NCBI RefSeq assembly: GCF_001189235.2
Contig: NZ_LFIP02000009.1
Span: 62,001 to 126,000, forward strand
Origin: Bradyrhizobium embrapense
GTDB lineage: Bacteria > Pseudomonadota > Alphaproteobacteria > Rhizobiales > Xanthobacteraceae
Reading direction: 5' to 3'
Length of the DNA stretch: 64,000 nucleotides
Under the pieces are notes generated by a model. It saw only the letters and a program-made list of their open reading frames with translations. It was not told the DNA's origin and did not search any database. Shown here piece after piece: positions 1 to 8,467 of the stretch (position 1 is its first letter; every line of letters starts with the position of its first letter). Both the position numbers and the translations under genes were made by a program.

Positions 1-2
1 TG

Positions 3-1766
3 ACGATCACGCTGGCGGCGGTCTATGCGCCGATCGGCCTGATGGGCGGCCTGACCGGCAGCCTGTTCCGCGAATTCGCCTTCACGCTGGCAGGCTCGGT
101 GGTGGTCTCGGGTGTCATCGCGCTGACTTTGTCGCCGATGATGAGCGCGCAGCTGCTGGGAAGGGCGACTTCGCACGGCCGGTTTGCCCGTTTCGTCGAG
201 CATCAGTTCTCGAAACTGTCGCGCGGCTACAGCCGGCTGTTGGCTGCGACGCTCAAGATGCGCGCCGCGGTGCTTGTGGTCGCGGTCAGCGTGCTGGCGG
301 CGATCGTGGTGCTGTTTCTCGGCAGCCAGCGCGAGCTCGCGCCGTCCGAGGACCAAGGCTATGTGTTCACCGTGCTCAGGGCGCCGCAATATGCCAGCGT
401 CGACTACACCACGCGCTCCTCGGACCAGATCGAGCAGCTGTTTCGCTCGTTTCCCGAATACCACGCGAGTTGGTTCATCAACGGCACCGACGGGCAGAAC
501 CATGCCTTCGGCGGCATCACGCTGACCGATTGGGACAAGCGCAAGCGCTCGGCCAACGACATCCAGAACCAGCTCTACGGCATGTCCTATGGCGTGCTCG
601 GCGCCAGCGTGACGCCGTTTCAGCCCGCCGCGCTGCCGGCGGCAACCGGCGGCCTGCCGTTCCAGATGGTGGTGCGCTCGGCCGGCGATTTCTCAACCAT
701 CTATCAGGAAGTCGAGACGCTGAAGGCGGCCGCCTGGAAGAGCGGGCTGTTCGTGTTCGTCGACAGCGACCTTGCGTTCGACAGCCCGACCGCGCGGATC
801 ACGATCGATCATGCCAAGGCGGCCGAGGCCGGCGTCAGCATGCAGACCATCGCCGATACGCTCGCGGTACTGGTCGGCGAGAACTACGTCAACCGCTTCA
901 ACTTCTTCGAGCGCTCCTACGAGGTGATCCCGCAGGTGCGGCAGGCCGACCGGATCACGCCGGACAATCTCGGAAACTTCAACGTCCGCTCGAGTTCCGG
1001 GCAGATGTTCCCGCTGTCGACGGTGATCAAGGTCAACGTGAAGCCCGAGCCGAATCGGCTGCCGCAATTCAACCAGATGAATGCGGCGACGATCTCGGCG
1101 GTGCTCAAGCCCGGAGTCACCATGGGGCAGGCGGTGGCGTTCATGCAGGCGCAAAAGCTGTCGCCGGGCATGACCGTCGACTGGCTGTCGGACAGCCGGC
1201 AATATGTCCAGGAGGGCAACCGCCTGATCGTCACCTTCGGCATGGCGCTGATCGTGATTTTCCTGGTGCTGGCCGCGCAGTTCGAAAGCTTCCGCGATCC
1301 GCTGGTTATCATGGTGACGGTGCCGCTCGCGGTCTGCGGCGCGCTGCTGCCGCTGTATTTCGGCTTCACCACGCTGAACATCTATACCCAGATCGGGCTC
1401 GTCACCCTGATCGGGCTGATCTCCAAGCACGGCATCCTGATGGTGAGCTTCGCCAACGAGATCCAGCACCATGAAGGGCTCGACCGCGTCGCCGCGATCC
1501 AGAAGGCCGCCGCGGTGCGGATGCGGCCGGTGCTGATGACGACGGCCGCGATGGTCGCGGGCCTTGCGCCGCTGCTCTATGCCGACGGCGCCGGCGCGGC
1601 CAGCCGCTTTGCCATCGGCATCGTCGTGGTGATGGGGATGCTGATCGGCACGCTGTTCACGCTGTTCGTGCTGCCGACCTTCTACATCCTGCTCGCTCGC
1701 GACCATCGCGCGGCGGCCGCCCCGCGCCTGGAAAGCGTGGCGGTGAGGGACGAGATCGCGGCGTGA
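3..1766 (+). CDS. RND multidrug efflux permease, C-terminal part (5' cut by window)
   Basis: Inner-membrane pump subunit of a tripartite efflux system (HAE1/AcrB-like), which exports hydrophobic compounds using the proton gradient. The frame is open from base 3, so the gene starts upstream. The visible 587 residues begin in the TLAAVYAPIGLMGG segment at the end of the first transmembrane block, then show the second porter domain and the last transmembrane block (LIVTFGMALIVIFLVLAAQFES, then GLISKHGILMVSFANE and RMRPVLMTTAAM). These are typical of the family. Full-length members have about 1,030-1,050 residues, so a little over half is here. The stop codon abuts the stop of the convergent acyltransferase gene. 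The membrane fusion partner is presumably upstream, outside the window. Family is certain; substrate cannot be told. Confidence 0.95.
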   Translation, partial: TITLAAVYAPIGLMGGLTGSLFREFAFTLAGSVVVSGVIALTLSPMMSAQLLGRATSHGRFARFVEHQFSKLSRGYSRLLAATLKMRAAVLVVAVSVLAAIVVLFLGSQRELAPSEDQGYVFTVLRAPQYASVDYTTRSSDQIEQLFRSFPEYHASWFINGTDGQNHAFGGITLTDWDKRKRSANDIQNQLYGMSYGVLGASVTPFQPAALPAATGGLPFQMVVRSAGDFSTIYQEVETLKAAAWKSGLFVFVDSDLAFDSPTARITIDHAKAAEAGVSMQTIADTLAVLVGENYVNRFNFFERSYEVIPQVRQADRITPDNLGNFNVRSSSGQMFPLSTVIKVNVKPEPNRLPQFNQMNAATISAVLKPGVTMGQAVAFMQAQKLSPGMTVDWLSDSRQYVQEGNRLIVTFGMALIVIFLVLAAQFESFRDPLVIMVTVPLAVCGALLPLYFGFTTLNIYTQIGLVTLIGLISKHGILMVSFANEIQHHEGLDRVAAIQKAAAVRMRPVLMTTAAMVAGLAPLLYADGAGAASRFAIGIVVVMGMLIGTLFTLFVLPTFYILLARDHRAAAAPRLESVAVRDEIAA

Positions 1767-2951
1767 TCAAAGCACGTATTTCGAGCCGGGAATCCTGCGC
1801 AGCACGGCGGTGGCGGCCCAGCTCAGCGCCACGGTGGCGAAGAACGCAATCGCGGCCTTGGCGATCGCCGGCAATTCCATGTCGAACAGCCAGTATTGCA
1901 GCCACAGCACGATCGGATAGTGCACCAGGAACATGCCGTAGGCGTCGCCCTGCATGCGGTCGAGCAAGGTTGGCCCCGGCGCCTTCGATTGCAGGAAGTA
2001 GGCCAGGATCGCGAACAGGATCGAGGCGCTGAACAGCACGTAGAAGGTGCCGTAGGACGCGAGATACCAGCCCGGCAGCGGATCGGGGTTACCGATGACC
2101 CCGCGCTTGATGTAGATCATCACCCACATCAAGCAGTACGGGATCACTGTGATGCCGGTCCAGAACCAGCGCCGCTCGGTCAGCCGCCCGTTTGCGCTGA
2201 GCAGCCCGCCCTCGAGGTTGGCCGCCCCGATCCCCGCACCGATGAAGAAATAGGACGCATACAGCAGTACCCGGCTCGCCTGCACCGAGAACGGTCCGAG
2301 CTCGAACCAGTAGTTCTGGCCGTAATGCACCAGCATCGGCAAATAAGCGGCGGCACTGACGACGACGAGGAACAGCCAGAACTTCGAGGGACGTTGAAAT
2401 CCCTTGATCGACAGGCGGTTGATCGGCTCGAGCAGGCGCGATGACACCCGGTACAGCACGCTCGCCGTCAGGTCGAAGGTCATCAAGACCCAGACGAACC
2501 AGATCGGGCCGCTTGGCCACGGCCCGTAAATCATGGTCTTCCTCCAGAACTCGGCGAAGGTCAGGTCCGGCGTTGCGCGCAGCGCGATCGCGTAATAGGC
2601 GATCGGAATCACGGTGAACGCGCAGATCACGAAGGGCAGGCCGAGCCGCAGCAGCCGGTCGCGCAGAAAGATCAGCCACGGCTTGTGGCCGAGCCCGGGC
2701 CAGACGAACAGCCCCGACAGGAAGAAGAACATCGCCATGAAGAAGCTGTCGGTGGCGAGCACGATGCAGTCGAAGCCGATCCACGACGTTGGGTCGGTGT
2801 GGCCGAAATGGGTGTAGGGGATCACCGCATGATGCAGCAGAACGACGAGCGTCAGGAAGGTGCGGGCGCGGTCCAGGGCGACATTGCGCTTGTGGAGCTT
2901 CGGTGCGGCCTGAACGTCGACGGCCGGAGCCGCGTGAGCAATCGATTTCAT
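1767..2951 (-). CDS. acyltransferase family 3 (OafA/YrhL-like) membrane protein
   Basis: Predicted integral membrane acyltransferase of about 394 residues. Such proteins move acetyl or other acyl groups onto surface glycans, peptidoglycan or small molecules. The N-terminal LDRARTFLTLVVLLHHAVIP carries the family's conserved arginine and the histidine pair near the end of the first membrane segment. About ten hydrophobic segments follow, including FFMAMFFFLSGLFVWPGL. The start at 2951 is preferred over an upstream in-frame start at 3047 because a G-rich ribosome site lies just ahead of it and the extra 32 residues are not family-like. It converges on the RND gene with no intervening base. The substrate is unknown. 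Confidence 0.85.
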   Translation of the reverse strand: MKSIAHAAPAVDVQAAPKLHKRNVALDRARTFLTLVVLLHHAVIPYTHFGHTDPTSWIGFDCIVLATDSFFMAMFFFLSGLFVWPGLGHKPWLIFLRDRLLRLGLPFVICAFTVIPIAYYAIALRATPDLTFAEFWRKTMIYGPWPSGPIWFVWVLMTFDLTASVLYRVSSRLLEPINRLSIKGFQRPSKFWLFLVVVSAAAYLPMLVHYGQNYWFELGPFSVQASRVLLYASYFFIGAGIGAANLEGGLLSANGRLTERRWFWTGITVIPYCLMWVMIYIKRGVIGNPDPLPGWYLASYGTFYVLFSASILFAILAYFLQSKAPGPTLLDRMQGDAYGMFLVHYPIVLWLQYWLFDMELPAIAKAAIAFFATVALSWAATAVLRRIPGSKYVL

Positions 2952-3136
2952 GGTGCCCCCAGCCGGGTCTGCATCCGGATGTTGCAATCGGGAACCCGAT
3001 TCAGCAAGGCCCAATCGTCCCGATTCGGTGGTGTCGAGGTCGGTCATTTCAGTGGATCTGTTTCGTTCTGGAACCGGGGTCGGTAGACGGCGTTATCGGC
3101 GGACGCGCAAGGCGCGCGCGGATTGTGGAGCAAGCA

Positions 3137-3310
3137 ATGACACTGCTGAAATGGGCGTTGATCTTCCTGGTCGTCTCGATCATCGCGGGCTTGCTCGGCT
3201 TCACCGGCATTTCCGCCGCCTCCGCCGACATTGCGCGCTTCCTGTTTTACGTGTTCGTCGTGATCTTCCTGGTGCTGCTGATCCTCGGGCTCACGATATT
3301 CAGGGTCTAG
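3137..3310 (+). CDS. DUF1328 (YtjA-like) small membrane protein
   Basis: A 57-residue, almost wholly hydrophobic protein that begins MTLLKWALIFLVVSIIAG and ends LGLTIFRV. It has two transmembrane helices around a short GFTGISAASADIAR linker, the hallmark of the DUF1328/YtjA family, whose role is unknown although members are often induced by stress. The ATG at 3137 follows a GGAG at 3127-3130. The longer reading frame that starts upstream has no family character. Monocistronic, between two minus-strand genes. Confidence 0.85.
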   Translation: MTLLKWALIFLVVSIIAGLLGFTGISAASADIARFLFYVFVVIFLVLLILGLTIFRV

Positions 3311-3339
3311 CGGCGATCCGGCCGAACGCTTCCGCCGTC

Positions 3340-3362
3340 ATGCCCGGGCCTTGCCCGGGCAT
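3340..3362. repeat. short inverted repeat, intergenic
   Basis: The 10-base arms ATGCCCGGGC and GCCCGGGCAT flank a 3-base loop between the DUF1328 gene and the convergent DUF427 gene. There is no T-run, so it is more likely a piece of a dispersed intergenic repeat (the GTCATGCCCGGGC type often seen in Bradyrhizobium) than an intrinsic terminator. Confidence 0.5.
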
Positions 3363-3435
3363 CTCCGCTTTCAGGCTCGGTGACACGCGCCGAAACGGCC
3401 GGGCGAGGTCCGGCGCGCGCGGCAGGGGCGATGAT

Positions 3436-3795
3436 CTAGGCGACTTCCTCGATCTTCACCTTGTCCGGATAGAAGGCGAGGTGGCCCGCGATCTCGGTCA
3501 TCGCCGGGAACGGCGCCTCATAGGTCCAGATCGCGTTGTCCAGCGTCTTGCCGTTGGCCTTGATGCTGAAGTAATTGGCATCCCCCTTGTAGGGGCAATG
3601 CGTGGTCCGCTCGGTGCGGGTCAACAGCTCCATGTTGGCGTCCTGCCGGGGGACGTATTGCACGGCCGGATAGCTCGCTTCCTTCAGGGTCAGCGCGTGG
3701 CTGGTCTCGGCGATGACGACGCCGTCGGCGGTGACGCGGACACGCTTGGCATTGGGCGTGATCGTGATCGGATGGTCGGGGCCGGGGAGCTTCAT
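3436..3795 (-). CDS. DUF427 domain protein
   Basis: A 119-residue cytosolic protein that matches the whole DUF427 fold. It has the HALTLKEASYPAVQYVPRQD block, then RTTHCPYKGDANYFSI and IWTYEAPFPAMTEIAGHLAFYPDKV, which are the family's most conserved stretches. Members are small beta-barrel proteins of unknown biochemical role. The start at 3795 has an AGAGG ribosome site 6-10 bases upstream; a longer frame reaching 3909 begins with non-conserved arginine-rich sequence and was rejected as the start. It stands alone and is divergent from bolA. Confidence 0.88.
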   Translation of the reverse strand: MKLPGPDHPITITPNAKRVRVTADGVVIAETSHALTLKEASYPAVQYVPRQDANMELLTRTERTTHCPYKGDANYFSIKANGKTLDNAIWTYEAPFPAMTEIAGHLAFYPDKVKIEEVA

Positions 3796-3993
3796 GATTC
3801 TGCGCCTCTTCTCGTCATTTCGGCGTGATGGCTTGTGACCGATTGATGCAGGTTTAAATCGCTGGGAATGGGAATATAGTGTGCCCCGCGATGACCTAGA
3901 AGACCTCAAGCGCCAGGTTTTGGCTTAGGTTTCTTCTTGGTTTTCCTGGCCGAATCGGCCCTGATTCGAATGACCTGACGGAGGTGGACTGGG

Positions 3994-4230
3994 ATGCCGA
4001 TGGACGCCCGTGATATCGAATCGATGATCAAGGCAGCGATCCCTGATGCCGAGGTGACGATCCGTGATCTGGCCGGCGACGGCGACCACTACGCGGCCAC
4101 TGTCGTTTCCGAGTCATTCCGCGGCAAGTCCCGCGTCCAGCAGCATCAGATCGTCTACCAGTCGCTGAAGGGCCAGATGGGCGGCGTGCTGCACGCGCTG
4201 GCCCTGCAGACCGGCGTGCCGGAAGGCTAG
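3994..4230 (+). CDS. bolA: BolA family transcription/iron-sulfur regulator
   Basis: A 78-residue BolA-like protein. BolA proteins bind monothiol glutaredoxins through a shared [2Fe-2S] cluster and take part in iron-sulfur trafficking. Visible are the alpha-beta fold segments IESMIKAAIPDAEVTIRDL, then GDHYAATVVSESFRGKSRVQQHQIVYQSL, in which HYAATVVS and the FRGKSRVQQH helix are diagnostic (the histidine in RVQQH is the usual cluster ligand). The GGAGGTGG site upstream fixes the start at 3994. Its partner grxD lies 3.9 kb downstream in this window. Confidence 0.9.
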   Translation: MPMDARDIESMIKAAIPDAEVTIRDLAGDGDHYAATVVSESFRGKSRVQQHQIVYQSLKGQMGGVLHALALQTGVPEG

Positions 4231-4259
4231 GCCCCGGCCAACGGGCGGGGCCACAAGCG

Positions 4260-5438
4260 ATGGCAGATAATCCGCGCGGCGCGATGTTTCGCGTCATCGT
4301 GCCGAACCAGCACAGCCGCGTCACCAATGCCGAGCTGTTCTTCGACCTCGTCTTCGTCTTCGCCGTCACGCAGCTGTCGCACACGCTGCTGCACCACTTC
4401 ACCCCGCTCGGCGCGGTGCAGGTCACGGTACTGTTCCTCGCGGTTTGGTGGGTGTGGGTTTACACCACCTGGGTCACCAACTGGCTCGATCCCGACCTGA
4501 CGCCGGTCCGCCTGCTGCTGTTCGTCCTGATGCTGGGCGGGCTGCTGCTGTCGACCTCGATCCCGACTGCCTTCGAGGGCCGCGGGCTGTGGTTTGCCGG
4601 GACCTATGCGGCGATGCAGGTTGGTCGCACCGCGTTCTGGCTGCTGGCGACGCCGCGGCGGCGAACGGCAGTTCGCCACAACGCCATCCGCATCCTGGCC
4701 TGGTTGTCCTGCTCGGCCGTGCTCTGGATTCTCGGTGGCTTCGCCGAGCACGAGACGCGGCTGTGGTTCTGGCTCGCGGCGCTAACAATCGAATATGTCG
4801 CGCCGGCGCTGCGCTTCTGGACCCCGAGGCTCGGCTTCTCCTCGATGGAGGCTTGGTCGGTCGAGGGCGGCCACATGGCCGAGCGCTGCGCCGGCTTCAT
4901 CATCATCGCGCTCGGTGAAGCGATCGTGGTCGACGGCGCGACCTTTGCCGAGCTGACCTGGACGCCGGAGAATGTCGCCGCGTTCATCTCGGCGCTGGTC
5001 GGCAGCATCGCGATGTGGTGGATCTATTTCCACAAGGGCGCCGAGGCCGGCTCGGACATGATCTCCAAATCAGAGGAATCCGGCCGCGTGGCGCGGATCG
5101 CCTACACCTATCTGCACATGCCGATCGTCGGCGGCATCATCCTCACCGCGGTCGCCGACGAGCTGGTGCTGAAGCATCCGTCCGGCCACTCCGATCTGAA
5201 GACGATCGTGAGCTCGGTCGGCGGCCCTGCGCTGTTCCTGGTCGGGACCATCCTCTTCAAGTTCGTGATCCGCAACTTCCTGCAGCTCTCGCACGGCGTC
5301 GGCATCGTCGCGCTGGCGATCACGGCCTATCTCGCGCGCGAGATGTCGCCGCTGATGCTCTCGATCGTCACCACCGCGATCATGATCGTGGTCGCGGCGT
5401 GGGAATCGATCTCGCTGCGGTCGAGCGGGGAGGAATAA
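4260..5438 (+). CDS. low temperature requirement protein A (LtrA) family membrane protein
   Basis: A 392-residue polytopic membrane protein. It opens with the family signature NAELFFDLVFVFAVTQLSH, followed by about ten hydrophobic segments and VEGGHMAERCAGFIIIALGE, which are conserved across LtrA proteins. The name comes from Listeria, where the gene was linked to growth in the cold; the biochemical activity is not established. It lies 29 bp downstream of bolA on the same strand and may be cotranscribed with it. The ribosome site is weak. Confidence 0.88.
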   Translation: MADNPRGAMFRVIVPNQHSRVTNAELFFDLVFVFAVTQLSHTLLHHFTPLGAVQVTVLFLAVWWVWVYTTWVTNWLDPDLTPVRLLLFVLMLGGLLLSTSIPTAFEGRGLWFAGTYAAMQVGRTAFWLLATPRRRTAVRHNAIRILAWLSCSAVLWILGGFAEHETRLWFWLAALTIEYVAPALRFWTPRLGFSSMEAWSVEGGHMAERCAGFIIIALGEAIVVDGATFAELTWTPENVAAFISALVGSIAMWWIYFHKGAEAGSDMISKSEESGRVARIAYTYLHMPIVGGIILTAVADELVLKHPSGHSDLKTIVSSVGGPALFLVGTILFKFVIRNFLQLSHGVGIVALAITAYLAREMSPLMLSIVTTAIMIVVAAWESISLRSSGEE

Positions 5439-5475
5439 AGGGTAGGGGTGCAGTCCATCCACGTCATTTCGAGTG

Positions 5476-5525
5476 GAGCGAAGCAATCCATCCGACGGCC
5501 TGCTGAGCCATGGATTGCTTCGCTC
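5476..5525. repeat. palindromic intergenic repeat, type A (GAGCGAAGCAATCCAT)
   Basis: Perfect 16-base arms (5476-5491 and 5510-5525) flank an 18-base loop between the LtrA gene and egtD, which converge here. The transcript would form a strong stem in either direction, so it may also act as a bidirectional transcription stop. Similar elements recur in intergenic gaps through the window. Confidence 0.75.
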
Positions 5526-5560
5526 GGCTTGCTACGACGCGATTGCGAGAATTGCGCTCG

Positions 5561-6529
5561 CTACTCCGCGACCAACGCATGCACCGAGAACATGGCGTTG
5601 GCGTCGGTCCAGCTGTCGCGTACCGTCCAGCCAGCGCTGCGGGCGAGCGCGGTGAAGCGTTCGAGCGAGTATTTGTAGCTGTTCTCGGTGTGAATGCTTT
5701 CGCCCGGACGGAATGCGAAGGTGTTGCCGAGGATGCGCACGGTCTGCGCCTTGCGGCTGATCAGGTGCATCTCGATACGATGGCGGTCGCGGTTGTAGAT
5801 CGAGCGGTGGGTGAAGCCCGACAGGTCGAAATTGCCGCCGAGCTCGCGGTTGATCCGAACCAGCACATTGAGGTTGAAGCGCGCGGTGACGCCGGCCGCA
5901 TCGTTATAGGCGTCGTACAGCACGCGCTCGTCCTTCTCGAGGTCGACGCCGATGATCATCTGCGCGCCGTGGCCGAGGATTTTTCGCGCACTGCGCAGGA
6001 AGGCCAGGGCCTCGCTCGGCTCGAAATTGCCGAGCGTCGAGCCCGGGAAGAAGCCGACCTTCGGCATGGCAGCGACCGCCTCGGGCAGCGCGAACGGCGT
6101 GGTGAAATCGGCAGCGACCGGATAGATGCCGAGACCCGGGAAATCCCGCCGCAACCCGTCGGCCTGGGCCTTGAGGAAATCGCCGGAAATGTCGACCGGC
6201 ACATAGGCGGCGAATTCGCTCGTTTCGAGCAACAGGCGCACCTTGGTGGTCGCGCCGGCGCCGAACTCGACCAGCGCCGCGCCATCCGGAATGATCGCGG
6301 CGATCTCGCTGCCGCGGTCGCGCAGGATGCCGAGCTCGGTGCGCGTCGGGTAATATTCCGGCAGCACCGTAATCTGCTCGAACAGCTCCGAACCGGTGGC
6401 GTCGTAGAAATATTTCGGCGATAGCCGTTTCGGGTGACGGGCGAGATCGCCGATCACATCGCCGGCAAACGCCGCGGTCGCTTCGTCGAACGGATACGCT
6501 TTGGCCAAAGCGGCGGCATGCACATTCAT
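5561..6529 (-). CDS. egtD: L-histidine N-alpha-methyltransferase (ergothioneine synthesis)
   Basis: This S-adenosylmethionine-dependent enzyme trimethylates histidine to hercynine, the first step of ergothioneine synthesis. It has 322 residues, the usual length. The N-terminus has the PKRLSPKYFYDATGSELFEQI block that defines the EgtD/DUF2260 family. The SAM-binding glycine loop is ALVEFGAGATTKVRLLL, followed by VPVDISGDFL and GFFPGSTLGNFEP. The C-terminus HTENSYKYSLERF is the family's conserved substrate-site segment. It lies 54 bp downstream of egtB on the same strand, so the pair is an operon. Only egtB and egtD are present, as is usual in proteobacteria outside the five-gene mycobacterial arrangement. 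Confidence 0.93.
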   Translation of the reverse strand: MNVHAAALAKAYPFDEATAAFAGDVIGDLARHPKRLSPKYFYDATGSELFEQITVLPEYYPTRTELGILRDRGSEIAAIIPDGAALVEFGAGATTKVRLLLETSEFAAYVPVDISGDFLKAQADGLRRDFPGLGIYPVAADFTTPFALPEAVAAMPKVGFFPGSTLGNFEPSEALAFLRSARKILGHGAQMIIGVDLEKDERVLYDAYNDAAGVTARFNLNVLVRINRELGGNFDLSGFTHRSIYNRDRHRIEMHLISRKAQTVRILGNTFAFRPGESIHTENSYKYSLERFTALARSAGWTVRDSWTDANAMFSVHALVAE

Positions 6530-6583
6530 GATACTCTCCCGAACGCGCTTACCGACGCGTCATCGATGTCGACAGGACTCTGG

Positions 6584-7837
6584 TCAGGCATAGTCGGCGA
6601 GGCGTACCCCCGTGAATTGCCAGCGATGGTGCGGATAGAAGAAGTTGCGGTAGGTGACGCGGCTGTGACCGGCGGGCGTTGCCAGCGACGAGCCGCGCAG
6701 CACGAGCTGGTTGACCATGAACTTGCCGTTGTACTCGCCGAGCGCGCCTTCGATCGCGCGATAGCCCGGGTAGGGCGAATAGGCGCTGCGGGTCCATTGC
6801 CAGACGATGCCATAGGCGTCGTTGAGCAGGCCGGCGCGGGCCGCGACCTCCCATTCCATCTCGGTCGGCAGATGCTTGCCGGCCCAGCGAGCGAAGGCGT
6901 CGGCCTCGTAGTAGCTGACATGGCAAACCGGAGCCTGCGGATCGATCGGCTGCAGGCCGCCGAGCGTCATGATCTTCCACTCGCCGTCGATCTGACGCCA
7001 ATGGCCCGGCGCCTGCCAGCCCTCGTTGCTGACGGTGCCGAAGCCGTCCATCAGCCACAGCGTGGCTGTGGAGTAGCCGCCGTCCCTGATGAAGGCGAGC
7101 CAGTCGGCATTGGTGACCAGGTTTTTCGCGAGCTTGACCGGGCCGACCAGCGCGCGATGCGCGGGCTTCTCATTGTCGAAATGGAAGCTGTCGTCGGCGT
7201 GGCCGACGGTGTGGATGCCCTCGTTGAGCGTTACCCATTCCTCGGGCCCGCGCCGCGATGCAGGGAAGCGCCACGCCGGATCGTAGGCCGGAGGGATCGG
7301 GTTCTGGGCGAAGGCATGCAGGATGTCGGTGTACATCAGCTCCTGATGCTGCTGCTCGTGATTGAGGCCGACCTCGACCAGCGGCACCAGCGCCTCGAGC
7401 TTGTCCGTCGGCGCTGTCTGGAAGAATTTCACCACCTCGGCGTCGACATGGCGGCGGTAGGCGGTGACTTCGTCTGATGTCGGCCGGGTCAGGTGGCCGC
7501 GCTGGTGGCGGGCATGCCGGGGGCCGGCGCTGACGTAATAGGAATTGAACAGATAGGCGTAGTCCGGATGAAAGGGCGTGTAGCCCTCGACGTGCTCGCC
7601 GAGCAGAAACTGCTCGAAGAACCAGGTGGTATGGGCGCGGTGCCATTTGGCGGGGCTCGCATCCGGCATCGATTGGATCAGCTGGTCTTCCGCCGACAGC
7701 GGCGCGACCCGGCGCTCGGTCTCGTCGCGGACGGCGCGATAGGCGTCCACCAGCCGCTGCGCGAGCGACCCGGATTCGGCGGATAGTGACGGGGGGGCGG
7801 CGGAAATGGCGGCCGCGGCAGAGGCTGGTTTCGTCAC
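6584..7837 (-). CDS. egtB: ergothioneine biosynthesis protein EgtB (hercynine sulfoxide synthase)
   Basis: Non-haem iron sulfoxide synthase that joins hercynine to a thiol donor (gamma-glutamylcysteine or cysteine) using oxygen. It has 417 residues. The N-terminal DinB_2-like part carries the first iron histidine in AKWHRAHTTWFFEQFLL and the other two in VGLNHEQQHQELMYTD. The C-terminal half has the formylglycine-generating-enzyme fold (PVCHVSYYEADAFARWAGK, LPTEMEWEVAAR, ending FTGVRLADYA). The GTG start at 7837 has a GGAG site upstream. It is the first gene of the egtBD operon. The sulfur donor, and so the exact subtype, cannot be decided from sequence alone. Confidence 0.93.
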   Translation of the reverse strand: MTKPASAAAAISAAPPSLSAESGSLAQRLVDAYRAVRDETERRVAPLSAEDQLIQSMPDASPAKWHRAHTTWFFEQFLLGEHVEGYTPFHPDYAYLFNSYYVSAGPRHARHQRGHLTRPTSDEVTAYRRHVDAEVVKFFQTAPTDKLEALVPLVEVGLNHEQQHQELMYTDILHAFAQNPIPPAYDPAWRFPASRRGPEEWVTLNEGIHTVGHADDSFHFDNEKPAHRALVGPVKLAKNLVTNADWLAFIRDGGYSTATLWLMDGFGTVSNEGWQAPGHWRQIDGEWKIMTLGGLQPIDPQAPVCHVSYYEADAFARWAGKHLPTEMEWEVAARAGLLNDAYGIVWQWTRSAYSPYPGYRAIEGALGEYNGKFMVNQLVLRGSSLATPAGHSRVTYRNFFYPHHRWQFTGVRLADYA

Positions 7838-8132
7838 AGGGGTCTCCGATTCAGGGGAAAGAACGTTGCTTCGGCAATCCGGTTCCTGACGGACAGTTCG
7901 TCCTAGATAGGGGCTCCGTTACGGGAAAAAAGCCTCCCCCATGATGATATTGGGCCCATCAGATAATCCCCGGCGCTTTTTGCGGTGCCCTCCGGCTGCC
8001 TTCGCATGCCAGATTTCCGCCATTTTGCTTTGGATGCACAATGGTTTGAGCTACATATATAGCCAGTCACGGGTTAGAAGGGCGGGCCGGCCCGTTAAGG
8101 CCTGAGAGCGCCGCCTACGCAAGGAAGCGAAA
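7838..8132. other. divergent intergenic region egtB/grxD
   Basis: About 295 bases between divergent egtB and grxD. It must hold both promoters. I see AT-rich patches (TGATGATATTGG near 7942 and CTACATATATAGCC near 8052) that could hold -10 elements, but no convincing -35/-10 pair, operator palindrome or small gene. Confidence 0.5.
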
Positions 8133-8465
8133 ATGAGCATCGAGCAATTCATCGACAACGAAGTGAAGTCGAACGACGTCGTGCTGTTCATGAAGGGCAC
8201 GCCGCAATTCCCGCAGTGCGGGTTTTCCGGTCAGGTCGTGCAGATCCTCGACCACATCGGTGTCGGCTATAAGGGCCTCAACGTTCTGGAATCGGCCGAG
8301 TTGCGCAACGGCATCAAGGTCTATTCGAACTGGCCGACGATTCCGCAGCTCTATGTGAAGGGCGAGTTCGTCGGCGGTTGCGACATCATCCGTGAGATGT
8401 TCCAGGCCGGTGAATTGCAGCAGCTGTTTGCCGACAAGGGCATCCCGGTCGACGTGGCTGCCTGA
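8133..8465 (+). CDS. grxD: monothiol glutaredoxin, Grx4 type
   Basis: A 110-residue CGFS-type glutaredoxin. It carries [2Fe-2S] clusters to acceptor proteins and pairs with BolA. The active site reads PQFPQCGFSGQ with cysteine 29; the glutathione and cluster pocket residues WPTIPQLYVKGEFVGGCDI are complete. It starts at ATG 8133 with a purine-rich GGAAGCG site. In many Rhizobiales the bolA gene lies directly ahead of grxD; here the two are separated by LtrA and the minus-strand egt genes. A macro-domain gene follows after 2 bp. Confidence 0.95.
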   Translation: MSIEQFIDNEVKSNDVVLFMKGTPQFPQCGFSGQVVQILDHIGVGYKGLNVLESAELRNGIKVYSNWPTIPQLYVKGEFVGGCDIIREMFQAGELQQLFADKGIPVDVAA

Positions 8466-8467
8466 CC

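Noticed and set aside
3906..4015. Lysine-rich minus-strand frame ending KTKKKPKPKPGA near 3906
   Set aside because: Overlaps the start of bolA in antisense and has no start codon with a ribosome site; likely chance from the purine-rich stretch.
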